This document shows, piece by piece, positions 19,077 to 28,287 of a DNA stretch of 64,000 bases. The translations under genes and the position numbers were made by a program. Numbering within the stretch: the first letter of the stretch is position 1; the number at the start of each line of letters is the position of its first letter. The DNA is from Caulobacter sp. (GTDB lineage: Bacteria; Pseudomonadota; Alphaproteobacteria; Caulobacterales; Caulobacteraceae): contig WGLL01000007.1 in NCBI GenBank assembly GCA_016125585.1, forward strand, positions 62,001 through 126,000, in the 5' to 3' direction. The notes beneath the pieces were generated by a model, which saw only the letters and a program-made list of their open reading frames with translations, did no database searches and was not told the origin of the DNA.

Positions 19077-20177
19077 GTGAGCATCGACACCCTGTTCCGC
19101 CCGCTTCAGATCAAGTCCATGTCGGTGAAGAACCGCATCGCCATGGCCCCGATGACCCGCAGCTTTTCTCCGGGCGGCGTGGCGACCCAGGCGGTGACCG
19201 ACTACTACCGGCGCCGGGCCGAGCATGGCGTCGGGCTGATCATTTCCGAGGGCACGGGCGTCGCCCGCCCCGCCTCGCTAAATGACCCGAATGTCCCCCG
19301 CTTCCACGGCGACGAGGAACTGGCCGCCTGGAAGAGCGTGATTGACGCCGTCCATGCGGCCGGCGGGGTGATGGCGCCGCAGCTGTGGCACGTCGGCGCG
19401 GTGCGCACCCGCGATCCGGAATGGACCCCCGCCGGCCCCTATGACAGCCCCTCGGGCTTCTCCAGCCCCGGCAAGCAGTTCGGCGAGGCGATGAGCGACG
19501 CCGACGTCGCCGACGCCATCGACGCCTTCGGCAAGGCGGCCGGGGCGGCCAAGGCGCTTGGTTTCGACTCGGTGGAACTGCATGGCGCCCACGGCTATCT
19601 GATCGACCAGTTCTTCTGGGACGGCGTCAATCTGCGGACCGACCGCTGGGGCGGGGCGACCCTGCCGGAGCGCGCCCGCTTCGCCGCCGAGATCCTCAAG
19701 GCCGTGCGTCGCGAGGTCGGCGAGGACTATCCGGTCATCATCCGCCTGTCGCAGTGGAAGCAGCAGGACTTCACCGCCCGCCTGGCCGCCGACCCCACCG
19801 AGATGGAAGCCTGGCTCCAGCCGCTGGCCGACGCCGGCGCCGATGTCTTCCACTGCAGCCAGCGCCGCTTCTGGGAGCCGGAGTTCGAGGGCAGCGACCT
19901 CAACTTCGCCGGCTGGGCCCGCAAGCTGACCGGCAAGCCGACCATCACCGTTGGCAGCGTCGGGCTGTCGGGTGAATTCATCGCCGCCTATGGGGGCGAG
20001 GCCAGCCAGCCGGCCAGCCTGGACAACCTGCTGGAGCGCATGGAACGCGACGAGTTCGACATGGTCGCCGTGGGCCGCGCCCTGCTGCAGGACCCCGAAT
20101 GGGTCGACAAGATCCGCGATGGCCGCAACGACGAGCTCAAGAGCTTCGAGCGGTCGGCGATGGGGGTATTGTTTTAA
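19077..20177 (+). CDS. NADH:flavin oxidoreductase, Old Yellow Enzyme family
   Basis: 366-residue FMN TIM-barrel enzyme expected to reduce activated C=C bonds (enones, nitro compounds, maleimides). Signatures are MAPMTRSFSPGG near residue 25, APQLWHVG, the substrate-binding block VELHGAHGYLIDQFFW and the C-terminal VAVGRALLQDPEW with phosphate-loop residues. The GTG at 19077 was chosen: AGGAG sits 8 bp upstream and the barrel starts at once. It diverges from the HTH-hydrolase regulator and converges on an SMP-30-type lactonase across a repeat pair. Confidence 0.9.
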   Translation: MSIDTLFRPLQIKSMSVKNRIAMAPMTRSFSPGGVATQAVTDYYRRRAEHGVGLIISEGTGVARPASLNDPNVPRFHGDEELAAWKSVIDAVHAAGGVMAPQLWHVGAVRTRDPEWTPAGPYDSPSGFSSPGKQFGEAMSDADVADAIDAFGKAAGAAKALGFDSVELHGAHGYLIDQFFWDGVNLRTDRWGGATLPERARFAAEILKAVRREVGEDYPVIIRLSQWKQQDFTARLAADPTEMEAWLQPLADAGADVFHCSQRRFWEPEFEGSDLNFAGWARKLTGKPTITVGSVGLSGEFIAAYGGEASQPASLDNLLERMERDEFDMVAVGRALLQDPEWVDKIRDGRNDELKSFERSAMGVLF

Positions 20178-20187
20178 GAGGGACTTA

Positions 20188-20327
20188 CCTCTCCCGGCGG
20201 GAGAGGTCGGAACGGCTTGCGGCCGTTCCGGGTGAGGGATTACGGAGTTGGAAGGCCTTCGTCGTCCGTAAACCCTCACCCTCCCGCGCCGATGGCGCGG
20301 GCCCCTCCCTCTCCCTCAGGGAGAGGG
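20188..20327. repeat. REPIN-like inverted repeat pair between convergent genes
   Basis: Member 20188-20245: CCTCTCCCggcGGGAGAGG, then GGAACGGCttgcGGCCGTTCC and GTGAGGGATTACGG. Inverse member 20266-20327: CCGTAAACCCTCACCC, CCGCGCCgatGGCGCGG, CCCTCTCCCTcaGGGAGAGGG. Core of 20 bp. Both outer hairpins sit 8-10 bp from the stop codons of the two convergent genes, so this copy could end both transcripts. Hairpin 2 differs entirely from other copies yet remains complementary. Confidence 0.85.
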
Positions 20328-20334
20328 ATCTTGT

Positions 20335-21246
20335 TTAGGCGTTGAAGTTCAGCTTCAGACCCGGGCGGGGCCAGCGGGCCTTGTAGAGCTTGCCGGTGCC
20401 CGAGGCGGTGATCCAGGCGGTCTGCATGTCCTCGCCGCCGAAGCAGATGTTGGTGCAGAGCAGGTCCGGGAAGGGATAGTGCTCGGTCGTGCCGTCCGGG
20501 TCGAAGGCGGTGATGCCGCCGTTGATGATGGTGGCGACGCAGACCTTCCCCGACGCCTCCACCGCCAGGCTGTCGAGCAGCTGGTAGCCCGGCAGGTTGC
20601 AGACCACCCGGCCCGGCTGGAAGGGGGGCGGCTCGGCCAGTTCGCCCGGGGCGCTGATGTCGAAGGCCCAGAGACGGCCGAGGTTGGTGTCGGCCATGTA
20701 GACCACGTCCTCGTCCGGCGAGAGGCCGACGCCGTTGGGCGAGACGAAGTGCTCGCGCAGGCGGGTGATCTTCGAACCGTCCGGCCGGGCGTAATAGAGG
20801 GCGCCGAACTTGCGTCCTTCCGGCGTGGAGCAGCCGTGGTCGGTGAACCACAGGCCGCCCTGCTTGTCGAAGACCAGGTCGTTGGGCCCGACCAGACGCT
20901 TGCCGTCGCAGGCGTCATAGACGGTTTCGACCTTGCCGCTGGCGATATCGACCCGCTGGATCGAGCCGCCGGTGTGGCTGGCGGGGGTGGGGCCGGGGAT
21001 GGTCAGGCCGCCCGCGTCCAGCCACTCGAAACTGCCGCCGTTGTTGGTGACATAGATCTTGCCGTCCGGGCCGATGGCCGCGCCGTTGGGACCGCCACCG
21101 GTCTCCGCCACGGTGCTGGTCTTGCCGTCGGGGGTGACGCGGGTCAGGCGCTGGCCCTTGATCTCGGTGAGGATCACCGAGCCGTCGTTCATGGCGATGG
21201 GGCCTTCCGGAAACAGCAGTCCCTCGGCGACCAGTTCGATGTCCAC
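20335..21246 (-). CDS. SMP-30/gluconolactonase family protein
   Basis: 303-residue six-bladed propeller lactonase of the SMP-30/LRE family. The divalent-metal ligands are recognisable: Glu in FPEGPI (about residue 14), Asn in VGPNDLVFD, Asn in SPNGVGL and Asp in LLDSLAVEASG. It starts at a GTG (21246) behind a GGGAGAA ribosome site. These enzymes hydrolyse sugar or other lactones. Its closeness to an Old Yellow Enzyme and an SDR suggests a small catabolic set, which is inference. No signal peptide; cytosolic. Confidence 0.88.
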   Translation of the reverse strand: MDIELVAEGLLFPEGPIAMNDGSVILTEIKGQRLTRVTPDGKTSTVAETGGGPNGAAIGPDGKIYVTNNGGSFEWLDAGGLTIPGPTPASHTGGSIQRVDIASGKVETVYDACDGKRLVGPNDLVFDKQGGLWFTDHGCSTPEGRKFGALYYARPDGSKITRLREHFVSPNGVGLSPDEDVVYMADTNLGRLWAFDISAPGELAEPPPFQPGRVVCNLPGYQLLDSLAVEASGKVCVATIINGGITAFDPDGTTEHYPFPDLLCTNICFGGEDMQTAWITASGTGKLYKARWPRPGLKLNFNA

Positions 21247-21311
21247 GGCGCGTTCTCCCTCTTTCTGATTGGGAGGAATAGAACCGCCTGACGCCGGGTC
21301 AGCGCAAGGCG

Positions 21312-21824
21312 CTATCGCCGCTCAAGCACGCGAAAGGTGAAGGCATGGTCGTCCTTCTCTCCGGCCGGGAAGGCCTCGCGGCGCACCTCGGTCCAGGCCG
21401 CCTCGTCGAAGGCCGGAAACAGGGTGTCGCCGTCCGGCTCGGCATCGACCTCGGTCAAATAGAGTCGTTTGGCCCGGCCAAGGGCCATCTCATAGAGGCT
21501 GGCGCCGCCGATGATGCAGACTTCGGAGACGCCGTCCTCCTCGGCCTGTTCGCGGGCCGTCTCCACCGCCTCGGAGAAGTTCTCATAGGCCAGGGCGAAG
21601 CGGCTCTCGAAGCTGCCATCGCGGGTCAGGACGATGTTCATCCGGCCGGGCAGGGGCTTGAAGGGCAGGCTGTCCCAGGTCTTGCGGCCCATGATCACCG
21701 GCTTGCCCAGCGTATTGGCCTTGAACAGGGCCAGGTCGGACTTCAGGCGCCAGGGAATGGCGCCATCGGCGCCGATGACCCCGTTGCGGGCGCGGGCGAC
21801 GACAAGGGCGAGGGGGATGGTCAT
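21312..21824 (-). CDS. folA: Dihydrofolate reductase
   Basis: 170 residues; reduces dihydrofolate with NADPH to regenerate tetrahydrofolate after thymidylate synthesis. Seen: ARNGVIGADGAIPWRLKSDLALFK (folate/NADPH loop with the active-site Asp), MGRKTWDSLP, PGRMNIVLT, CIIGGASLYEMAL and YLTEV. Full length. On the same strand as thyA (23705-24568) but separated from it by an oppositely oriented quinone oxidoreductase gene and an RNase T2 gene. Confidence 0.95.
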   Translation of the reverse strand: MTIPLALVVARARNGVIGADGAIPWRLKSDLALFKANTLGKPVIMGRKTWDSLPFKPLPGRMNIVLTRDGSFESRFALAYENFSEAVETAREQAEEDGVSEVCIIGGASLYEMALGRAKRLYLTEVDAEPDGDTLFPAFDEAAWTEVRREAFPAGEKDDHAFTFRVLERR

Positions 21825-21924
21825 GGCGCTATCCTATCCCGACTCGCGGCTCGACGCGCCTGCCGTCGGGTCATGGTTGCCGCCGGATATTCAGGGGCTA
21901 GGTTGCCATCGGGAGCACAGGACC

Positions 21925-22947
21925 ATGACCAACACGGCGATCGAGATGCACATGGCCCGGACGGGGCCTGCGACCGTTCTGAAGGCGCGGGAGGTGACGC
22001 TGGCGCCGCCGGGTCCGGGGGAGGCGCGGGTGGCCATAGAGGCGACGGGCATCGCCTTTGCCGATGTGGTCATGCGTCAGGGCCTGTATCCAGGGGTCAG
22101 GACGCCGGTGACGCCCGGCTATGATCTTGTCGGCCGGATCGAGGCGCTGGGCGCCGGCGTCGAGGGCTTTGCGGTCGGCCAGAGGGTGGCGGCCCTGACC
22201 GTCACCGGCTCCTACGCCTCCCGCCGTAACATCGAGGCCCGATGGTTGGTCCCGGCGCCGGAGGACGCCCCGGCCGAAAAGCTGGTCGCGGGCGTGCTCA
22301 ACGGCCTGACCGCCTGGCAGATGTTCAGTCGCATCGCCGTTGCGGCGCCCGGCGAGACGGTGCTGGTGCATGGCGCCGCCGGCGGGGTGGGCAACCTGTT
22401 GCTGGCCATGGCGCGGAACGCCGGGGTGAAGGCCGTCGGCACCGCCTCGGCCGGCAAGCGGGGCGTGGTAGAGGGCCTGGGCGCGACCCACATCGACTAC
22501 CGGTCAGGTGATCTGGTCGAGCGGATTCGCGCGGCGTCGGACGGCGGGGTGGTCGCCGCCTACGACCATATCGGCGGCAAGCATCTGAAGGCGGTGTCCA
22601 TCGCCGCCCTGCGCCAGGGCGGGATGGCGGTTCTCTATGGCGGCTACGACGCCACCCGGGGCGGAAAGGTGAGACCCGGCGCCATCATCGACATGCTGCT
22701 CAACAACAGTCTCTCGGCCATGAAACTGTTCGGGGTCAGCCAGGGGGTGGTCGGCTACAACGTCTCCTACTGGCGCGATGCCCGGCTGGAGGCCTACCGC
22801 ACCGACCTGGCCGCGGTGCTGGGGCAGATCGTTTCCGGCGCCCTCGACCCCTTGATCGGCAAGGTCTTGCCGCTGACCGAGGCGGCCGAGGGTCACAGGC
22901 TGCTGGAGACCAGCGCCGTGGCCGGGAAGATCGTTCTGAAACCCTGA
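21925..22947 (+). CDS. Zinc-independent quinone oxidoreductase / MDR family reductase
   Basis: 340 residues of the medium-chain dehydrogenase/reductase superfamily, quinone-oxidoreductase branch. The GroES-like N-terminus (GEARVAIEATGIAFADVVMRQGLYP) lacks the zinc-site cysteines of alcohol dehydrogenases. The Rossmann motif VHGAAGGVGNLLL is at about residue 150, followed by GTASAGKRGVVEGLGATHIDY. It probably reduces a quinone or enone with NADPH. The ATG at 21925 was chosen although the frame is open upstream, because the family fold starts there. Inserted on the opposite strand between folA and the RNase T2/thyA pair. Confidence 0.88.
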   Translation: MTNTAIEMHMARTGPATVLKAREVTLAPPGPGEARVAIEATGIAFADVVMRQGLYPGVRTPVTPGYDLVGRIEALGAGVEGFAVGQRVAALTVTGSYASRRNIEARWLVPAPEDAPAEKLVAGVLNGLTAWQMFSRIAVAAPGETVLVHGAAGGVGNLLLAMARNAGVKAVGTASAGKRGVVEGLGATHIDYRSGDLVERIRAASDGGVVAAYDHIGGKHLKAVSIAALRQGGMAVLYGGYDATRGGKVRPGAIIDMLLNNSLSAMKLFGVSQGVVGYNVSYWRDARLEAYRTDLAAVLGQIVSGALDPLIGKVLPLTEAAEGHRLLETSAVAGKIVLKP

Positions 22948-22955
22948 GGCGGCGT

Positions 22956-23681
22956 TCAGGGCGTGATCATGAGCTCAACCCGGTCCGGCGCACCGAAGGA
23001 GCCCGGGCAGGCGGTCGGCTGGAAGTCCAGGTCGTGACAGACCCGCAATTCGCGCAGGCGGTCGCCGTCGCCGGTGGCGATATAGATCGACTGTCGCGGC
23101 AGGCCGGGATTGGCGGCGGTGAAGGCCTCGCGCAGCTCGCCCGTCGACAGCCTGCCGTCGGCGCCAGCCAGGGTGCGGGGGTCCGGGCGCTTGAGGCCGT
23201 CCCAGAGCGTCCGGGCCTGGTCGAAATAGGCGTCGGGGCTGTTCCAGGCGCAGGTGCCGTGGGCGGCCCATTCGTGCTGCTGCAGGCGGGTCGAGGGGGT
23301 CATGCAGAAATTGCGGCGGACGGTGTCGTCGCTGAGGGCCGTCGAGGGGCGGCAGTAGCGCGGGTGATGGCCGTCGGCGCTGTTGGGCCACAGGCCGTGA
23401 AGGGTCCAGCCGAGGTTGCCTTCGCAGGCGGTGGCGTCGCTGGTGTCGGTCGCGCGGCTGCGGCAGGCCTCAGGCTGCCAGGCCAGGGACAGCAGGTAGG
23501 AGTCGGGGGTGAGGTCGGCGTTTATCTTGTCGGGATCAGGGACCTCGGCGGGGATCTGGTCGATGGCCGCGGGGACGACGCAGATCAGCGGCTCGTTTGC
23601 GGCGACCGTCTTTTCGTCCGGCGCCGCGCAGCCGGCCAGCAGGGCCATGGCGATCAGAACGGGGGCGGGGAACAGACGCAT
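22956..23681 (-). CDS. Ribonuclease T2 family lipoprotein
   Basis: 241 residues with a lipoprotein signal (ALLAGC). Both catalytic segments of RNase T2 are intact: CAS I in GWTLHGLWP and CAS II in HEWAAHGTC, supplying the two histidines and the glutamate. Several cysteines for disulfides suit a periplasmic enzyme. It would cleave RNA at the cell surface or in the periplasm, plausibly for phosphate or nucleotide scavenging. It starts 23 bp after thyA on the same strand, so co-transcription with thyA is likely. Confidence 0.92.
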   Translation of the reverse strand: MRLFPAPVLIAMALLAGCAAPDEKTVAANEPLICVVPAAIDQIPAEVPDPDKINADLTPDSYLLSLAWQPEACRSRATDTSDATACEGNLGWTLHGLWPNSADGHHPRYCRPSTALSDDTVRRNFCMTPSTRLQQHEWAAHGTCAWNSPDAYFDQARTLWDGLKRPDPRTLAGADGRLSTGELREAFTAANPGLPRQSIYIATGDGDRLRELRVCHDLDFQPTACPGSFGAPDRVELMITP

Positions 23682-23704
23682 GATGGCCTCGCGACGGGGG
23701 CGGC

Positions 23705-24568
23705 TCAGACCGCGATCGGCGCCTTGATCGACGGGTGGGCCTCGTAGCCCTCGACCTTGAAGTCGGCCAGCTCGAAGCTGAACAGGTCGGTCTTGTCGGC
23801 GAGGGTCATGGTCGGGAAGGGCAGGGGCTCGCGGCGCAGCTGCTCCTTGGCCTGGTCCAGATGGTTCAGATAGAGGTGGGCGTCGCCGAAGGTGTGGACG
23901 AACTCGCCGGGCTGCAGACCCGTCGCCTTCGCCACCATCATGGTCAGCAGGGCGTAGGAGGCGATGTTGAACGGCACGCCCAGGAAGACGTCGGCGCTGC
24001 GCTGATAGAGCTGGCAGGAGAGGCGGCCGTCGGCGACGAAGAACTGGAACAGGCAGTGGCAGGGCGGCAGGGCCATGTCGTCGACATCGGCCGGGTTCCA
24101 GGCGCTGACGATATGACGGCGGCTGTTGGGATTGGTGCGGATCGCCTCGACCACGGCGGTGATCTGGTCGATCACCCGGCCATCGGGGGCCGTCCAGCTG
24201 CGCCACTGCTTGCCGTAGACCGGGCCCAGCTCGCCCTCGGCGTCGGCCCATTCGTCCCAGATGCTGACCCCGTGGTCCTTGAGGTAGCGGATGTTGGTCT
24301 CGCCGCGCAGGAACCACAGCAGTTCGACGATGATCGACCGCAGATGCAGCTTCTTGGTGGTCAGCAGCGGAAAGCCCTTGGCCAGGTCAAAGCGCATCTG
24401 GCGACCGAAGACGCCCAGGGTTCCGATGCCGGTGCGGTCGCCGCGCTGCACGCCGGTCGCCATGATGTCGGCGAGCAGGCCGAGATACTGGCCCTCGGGA
24501 TGGTCGCCGGCCGCCGCGGTGGACGGGGCGGCGTCTGGTCTGTCGGCGCGGTTGGCGAGAGCGTTCAT
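23705..24568 (-). CDS. thyA: Thymidylate synthase
   Basis: 287 residues; methylates dUMP to dTMP using methylenetetrahydrofolate. Signatures include [32 protein letters not shown], the nucleophilic Cys in [11 protein letters not shown] and [20 protein letters not shown]. About 25 residues at the N-terminus (Ala/Asp rich) precede the conserved fold; a later start is possible, but none with a better ribosome site was seen. Works with folA, which regenerates tetrahydrofolate. Confidence 0.96.
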   Translation of the reverse strand: MNALANRADRPDAAPSTAAAGDHPEGQYLGLLADIMATGVQRGDRTGIGTLGVFGRQMRFDLAKGFPLLTTKKLHLRSIIVELLWFLRGETNIRYLKDHGVSIWDEWADAEGELGPVYGKQWRSWTAPDGRVIDQITAVVEAIRTNPNSRRHIVSAWNPADVDDMALPPCHCLFQFFVADGRLSCQLYQRSADVFLGVPFNIASYALLTMMVAKATGLQPGEFVHTFGDAHLYLNHLDQAKEQLRREPLPFPTMTLADKTDLFSFELADFKVEGYEAHPSIKAPIAV

Positions 24569-24709
24569 GGCGATCGACCGGTCTGGAAAACGACAGCTTG
24601 CGGTGATTCGCCGCCGGCCGGGGATCAGCCTGACCCGCGGCGGTCACTCATCCACAGTTGTGTGAGGGGTCAATCTGACCGACGATGAGCGGCATACAAA
24701 GGGGGGATC

Positions 24710-24997
24710 ATGCTGACATCGACAATCCTGCTGCTGCTGCTCGCCGGCGCAGAGCCGGCCGCGTCGGAGACCGCGCCGCCGCCGATAGCCGAAGCGGCCG
24801 CACCCGCCAGGGCCAGGACGGCCGCTGAGCGGGATGCCGAGGTGGTGTGCGTGACGGTGACGCCGTCCGGCACTCTGTTCAGCCAGAAGATCTGCCACAC
24901 CCGCAAGCAGTGGAAACGCCTGGAAGCCAGGCGTCGCCGGGCCGTCGACGAGGCGATGGAGCCGGGCAGCGAGAGCCGGACCGGACGCCGGGAATAG
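24710..24997 (+). CDS. Small secreted protein with two conserved-type cysteines
   Basis: 95 residues. The N-terminus is a signal peptide (LTSTILLLLLAGAEPAASE), followed by an Ala/Pro-rich linker and a compact block VVCVTVTPSGTLFSQKICHTRKQW. The C-x-V-x-x-T/P-S-G ... K-x-C-x-T-x-x-x-W pattern recurs in small periplasmic proteins of alphaproteobacteria that have no known function; I know it only as a pattern. The two cysteines could form a disulfide. The ATG at 24710 follows a GGGGGGA ribosome site. Confidence 0.72.
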   Translation: MLTSTILLLLLAGAEPAASETAPPPIAEAAAPARARTAAERDAEVVCVTVTPSGTLFSQKICHTRKQWKRLEARRRRAVDEAMEPGSESRTGRRE

Positions 24998-25025
24998 AGG
25001 CACAATCCGCCGCCGGCGCGGGCTG

Positions 25026-27362
25026 TCAGAGAATCCAGCCGCCGCTGTCGTGGGTGACGTCGCCGTTGATCTTCATCTGATAGTCGACGCGGCCGTCGCC
25101 ATCGATGTCGAGGCGCAGGAGGGTCTGGCCGCCCATGAGGGTCAGGGTCATCTCGCCGGCGTGCCTGGTAAAGCTGCTGACCAGCGACAGGGTCCCGGCA
25201 TAGGCGCCCGACAGGTCGAGGATGTCGCCCTCGGCGGCGTCGAAGTCGTAGATGACGTCGGTTTCCAGGGTCGGGCCGAAGGCGTGGGCGACCACGAAGG
25301 TGTCCGCCCCGGCGCCGCCGCGCAGCAGGTCATTGCCGAGCCCGCCGATGATAAAATCGTCGCCGTCATTGCCGTTGATACTGTCGACCCCGGCCCCGCC
25401 GTCGAGACGGTTGGCGCCGCTGTTGCCCTGGAGGTTGTTGGCCAGGCCGTTGCCGGTCCCGTCGATGTCGCCGGCGCCTTGCAGCTGCAGGGTCTCGATG
25501 TTGTCGGCCAGGGTCCAGCTGATGGAGGCGCGGACGATGTCGGAGCCCTCGCCGGCCGCCTCGATCGTCTGGTCGCCGGCGTTGTCGACGATATAGACGT
25601 CGTTGCCCGCCCCGCCGGTCAGGATATCGGCGCCCAGGCCGCCGTCGAGGTAATCGTTGCCGCCGCCGCCGGTCAGTGTGTCGGCATCGTCGCCGCCGTC
25701 CATCACATCGTTGCCGAGGCCGCCGGCCAGCTGGTCGGCGCCGACGCCGCCATGGAGCTTGTCGCCGCCGTCGCCGCCGTCGAGCACATCGTCGCCCGCG
25801 TCACCGAACAGGCTGTCGCCGCCCAGGCCGCCGATCAGGCTGTCGGTCCCGTCGCCGCCGTAGAGGTAGTCGTTGCCGTCGCCGCCATCGAGGGCGTCGT
25901 CGCCGCCAAGGCCGCTGAGGAAATCCATCCCGCCCAGGCCGCTGAGGGTGTCGTTGCCGGCCCCGCCGCTGACGGTGTCGCCGGCGGCCGTGCCGGTCAG
26001 CACCTTGTCGCCAACCTGACCGTAGATCACGGAGAGAGAGCCGGCCAGGTTTCCGCCGCCGGTGTCGAACCACGACCCCACGGCGAGGTCATCGACGCCG
26101 TCATTGTTGAGATCGCCAACCGCCAGGCTGTTGGTGGTCAGTCCGTTGAAGCCATAGATCTGGAACCCTTCGCCACCGGCGATGCTGGAGGCCGAATAGG
26201 TCGGTGAAAGGGCGTCCGTGCGCCCATACATGACGTAGACGACCCCGGCCTGGCCGGCGCTCATGATGAGATCATCGATGCCGTCATCATTGACGTCGCC
26301 GTGGGTGATCTCGGAGCCGAGCTGATTGTTGGTCGCGGCGCCGTAGATGGTGAAGCCATTCGCACCGTCGAGGTCGGCCAGGCTCTGGGGCAGATTGCCG
26401 TCGTCCCGGCCGAAGATGACATAGACCGCCCCGGCGTTGACCCCGGTGACCCCGGCGTTGCGCGAGGCGACGGCGAAATCGGCGATGCCGTCGTTGTTGA
26501 AGTCTCCGATCCCCGTCACCGTGGACAGGGCGTTGCCGGCGGCCAGACCAAAGAGCCGGTAGCCGTTCGTGCCGTCGAGCGCGCTGGTGAACTGGCTGAC
26601 AACGGGGGTCTCGGCCCCGAAGACAATGGCGACAACGCCGCTCAGGCTGGAGGCGTTGTCGCCGCCGACCGCGTAGTCGTCATAGCCGTCATGGTTGATG
26701 TCGCCGAGGCCGGCGACATAGGCCCCGAAGTGGTCGCCGGCCTCATTGTTGTAGAGGCCGAGGTTCTGAAAACCCGCCTCGCCGCCGAGAAACAGAAAGG
26801 CGGCCCCGGGAACCAGTTGCGCTTCCGCGCCGATCGCGAAGTCGGCGACGCCGTCGTGGTTGATGTCGCCCAGAGCCGCGCCGCTGGAGCCCAGCGTGGC
26901 GCGAAAGCCGCCATTGTAGACGGTCTCCGCGCCCGGATTGAGATCGGCGGAGCCATAGGACGCCGCGTAGCCGTTCGCCCGGCCATAGAGGATGTAGGCC
27001 TGGCCTTCCGAGTTCGCGCCCACCTGAGGGGCGCCGATCAGAATGTCGTCAAAGCCGTCGTGGTTGACGTCGCCAATGAAGGTCGCCGTCATGCCGAACT
27101 GGCCCGAGCCCGTGACGGTAAACCCGTTCACCCCGTTGAGGCCCGACAGGCTGACGTTGCCGGCGATGCCGTTTGCCGTGCCGAAAATGACATAGACGGT
27201 GTTGGCGCCGTAGGCGCTGACGACCAGGTCGACATAGCCATCGTGGTTGAGATCGCCCGTCGAAACGTCGGTCCCGAAGTAGCTTCCGCCGGAGCCGTCC
27301 TGGGTGAAGCCCTGGGACGGGGTCAGGAGATTGACGTCGAGATACGAGGGAAAGCTTGGCAA
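25026..27362 (-). CDS. FG-GAP repeat / RTX calcium-binding exoprotein
   Basis: 778 residues. Residues 1-450 carry about seven FG-GAP/integrin-alpha-like repeats ([49 protein letters not shown]), each with a D-x-N-x-D-G calcium loop. Residues 455-560 and 635-690 hold GGxGxDxLx RTX nonapeptides ([19 protein letters not shown]). A C-terminal hydrophobic/acidic tail ends [21 protein letters not shown] minus a few residues, as in type I secretion substrates. No Sec signal. The start is a TTG at 27362 with a strong GGAGG 8 bp upstream. Export by an ABC-type I secretion system encoded elsewhere is inferred; role may be adhesion or surface layer. Confidence 0.87.
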   Translation of the reverse strand: MPSFPSYLDVNLLTPSQGFTQDGSGGSYFGTDVSTGDLNHDGYVDLVVSAYGANTVYVIFGTANGIAGNVSLSGLNGVNGFTVTGSGQFGMTATFIGDVNHDGFDDILIGAPQVGANSEGQAYILYGRANGYAASYGSADLNPGAETVYNGGFRATLGSSGAALGDINHDGVADFAIGAEAQLVPGAAFLFLGGEAGFQNLGLYNNEAGDHFGAYVAGLGDINHDGYDDYAVGGDNASSLSGVVAIVFGAETPVVSQFTSALDGTNGYRLFGLAAGNALSTVTGIGDFNNDGIADFAVASRNAGVTGVNAGAVYVIFGRDDGNLPQSLADLDGANGFTIYGAATNNQLGSEITHGDVNDDGIDDLIMSAGQAGVVYVMYGRTDALSPTYSASSIAGGEGFQIYGFNGLTTNSLAVGDLNNDGVDDLAVGSWFDTGGGNLAGSLSVIYGQVGDKVLTGTAAGDTVSGGAGNDTLSGLGGMDFLSGLGGDDALDGGDGNDYLYGGDGTDSLIGGLGGDSLFGDAGDDVLDGGDGGDKLHGGVGADQLAGGLGNDVMDGGDDADTLTGGGGNDYLDGGLGADILTGGAGNDVYIVDNAGDQTIEAAGEGSDIVRASISWTLADNIETLQLQGAGDIDGTGNGLANNLQGNSGANRLDGGAGVDSINGNDGDDFIIGGLGNDLLRGGAGADTFVVAHAFGPTLETDVIYDFDAAEGDILDLSGAYAGTLSLVSSFTRHAGEMTLTLMGGQTLLRLDIDGDGRVDYQMKINGDVTHDSGGWIL

Positions 27363-27452
27363 GGCGTCGTCCTCCAGAACGGGGAGGGCGCCGCGTCCGC
27401 GGGCCCTCCGGAAGGACGGACGCTAGGAAGGCCGGCGTCGGGCGACATTGTC

Positions 27453-27464
27453 ATTTGACCAAAT
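27453..27464. promoter_or_regulatory. Palindrome ATTTG-AC-CAAAT between exoprotein and Crp-like gene
   Basis: Perfect 5-bp inverted repeat with two central bases, in the 145-bp gap between divergent genes and 44 bp from the regulator start. It is not the canonical Crp (TGTGA) or Fnr (TTGAT) box. It could be a site for the adjacent regulator, but no second copy is seen. Confidence 0.3.
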
Positions 27465-27507
27465 CCGGTAACTTTAATGGCGTTGGATGGGCCTATTGGG
27501 GGGCGGC

Positions 27508-28284
27508 ATGAACAGAGACAGCCAGGGCGACGGAGGACCGTCCGGAAAGGTGACCCCCGGGGATCTGCAGCGGGCGCCGATCCTCGCCCACTGGCCGACG
27601 GCGGCGCTGGAGCGCCTGGCGGCGGTCAGCGTGATGCGCTGGTTCGAACCGGGGGAGGTGCTGGCCCGGCTATGGGAGCCGTCGCGGTCGCTGTTCATCA
27701 TGGTCGAGGGCTGCCTGGAGATGACGCGGATCTCGGCCAGCGGGCAGCGCTATCTGTCCGACCTGCTGTCGCCGCCGCAGGCGGCCGGGCTGATCCCGAT
27801 GATCGACGGTCGCGAGACCTTCTTCGAGACCCGGGTGCGCCAGCGCTCGCGGGTGATCCTCTGCCCCAACGCCGCGGTGGTTGCGGAGATGGAGGCCGAC
27901 GGCGTCCTGGCCATGGGGGTGATGCGGGTCATCAGCCTGCGCAACCGGATGGAGCATGACCGGGCGGTGATGAATGCGCTGGACCCGGTGCTGGTCAGGG
28001 TGGCCAAGGCGATCATGTATCTGGCGCGGCGGCCCGGACTGCTGGACGGGGGCGGCCAGCCGTTGCCCGCGCCGGTCACCTATGAGGACATCGCCGACTT
28101 TCTGGGCCTGTCGATGTCGGCGGTGGTGCGGGTGGTCAAGGACCTGATCGGCGCCGGGGCCATCGAGAAGCGCTATCGCGGCCTGCACATTCTCGATTCC
28201 GCCTTGCTGCTGGCGGCCGGTCAGGCCCAGGCGCCGCTGAACCCCATCGCCCGACAGTACGTGACCGAGACGCGCAAGCTGTAG
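27508..28284 (+). CDS. Crp/Fnr family transcriptional regulator
   Basis: 258 residues: an N-terminal cyclic-nucleotide-binding-like beta-roll (MRWFEPGEVLARLWEPSRSLFIMVEG, residues 40-140) and a C-terminal winged helix (VTYEDIADFLGLSMSAVVRVVKDL). No Fnr-type N-terminal cysteine cluster is present, and the phosphate-binding cassette of true cAMP binders is not evident. ATG 27508, directly after a GGGGGG-rich ribosome site, was preferred to ATG 27487. Divergent from the RTX exoprotein gene, which may be its target. It ends 4 bp from the convergent DUF924 gene. Confidence 0.83.
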   Translation: MNRDSQGDGGPSGKVTPGDLQRAPILAHWPTAALERLAAVSVMRWFEPGEVLARLWEPSRSLFIMVEGCLEMTRISASGQRYLSDLLSPPQAAGLIPMIDGRETFFETRVRQRSRVILCPNAAVVAEMEADGVLAMGVMRVISLRNRMEHDRAVMNALDPVLVRVAKAIMYLARRPGLLDGGGQPLPAPVTYEDIADFLGLSMSAVVRVVKDLIGAGAIEKRYRGLHILDSALLLAAGQAQAPLNPIARQYVTETRKL

Positions 28285-28287
28285 GGC

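Noticed and set aside
4935..20327. Insertion sequence or CRISPR explanation for the paired repeats
   Set aside because: No transposase, no target-site duplications seen, irregular spacing; fits a REP/REPIN-like family better.
27477..27959. 160-residue frame overlapping the Crp-like gene
   Set aside because: Different frame of the same region; the regulator has a coherent domain order and ribosome site.
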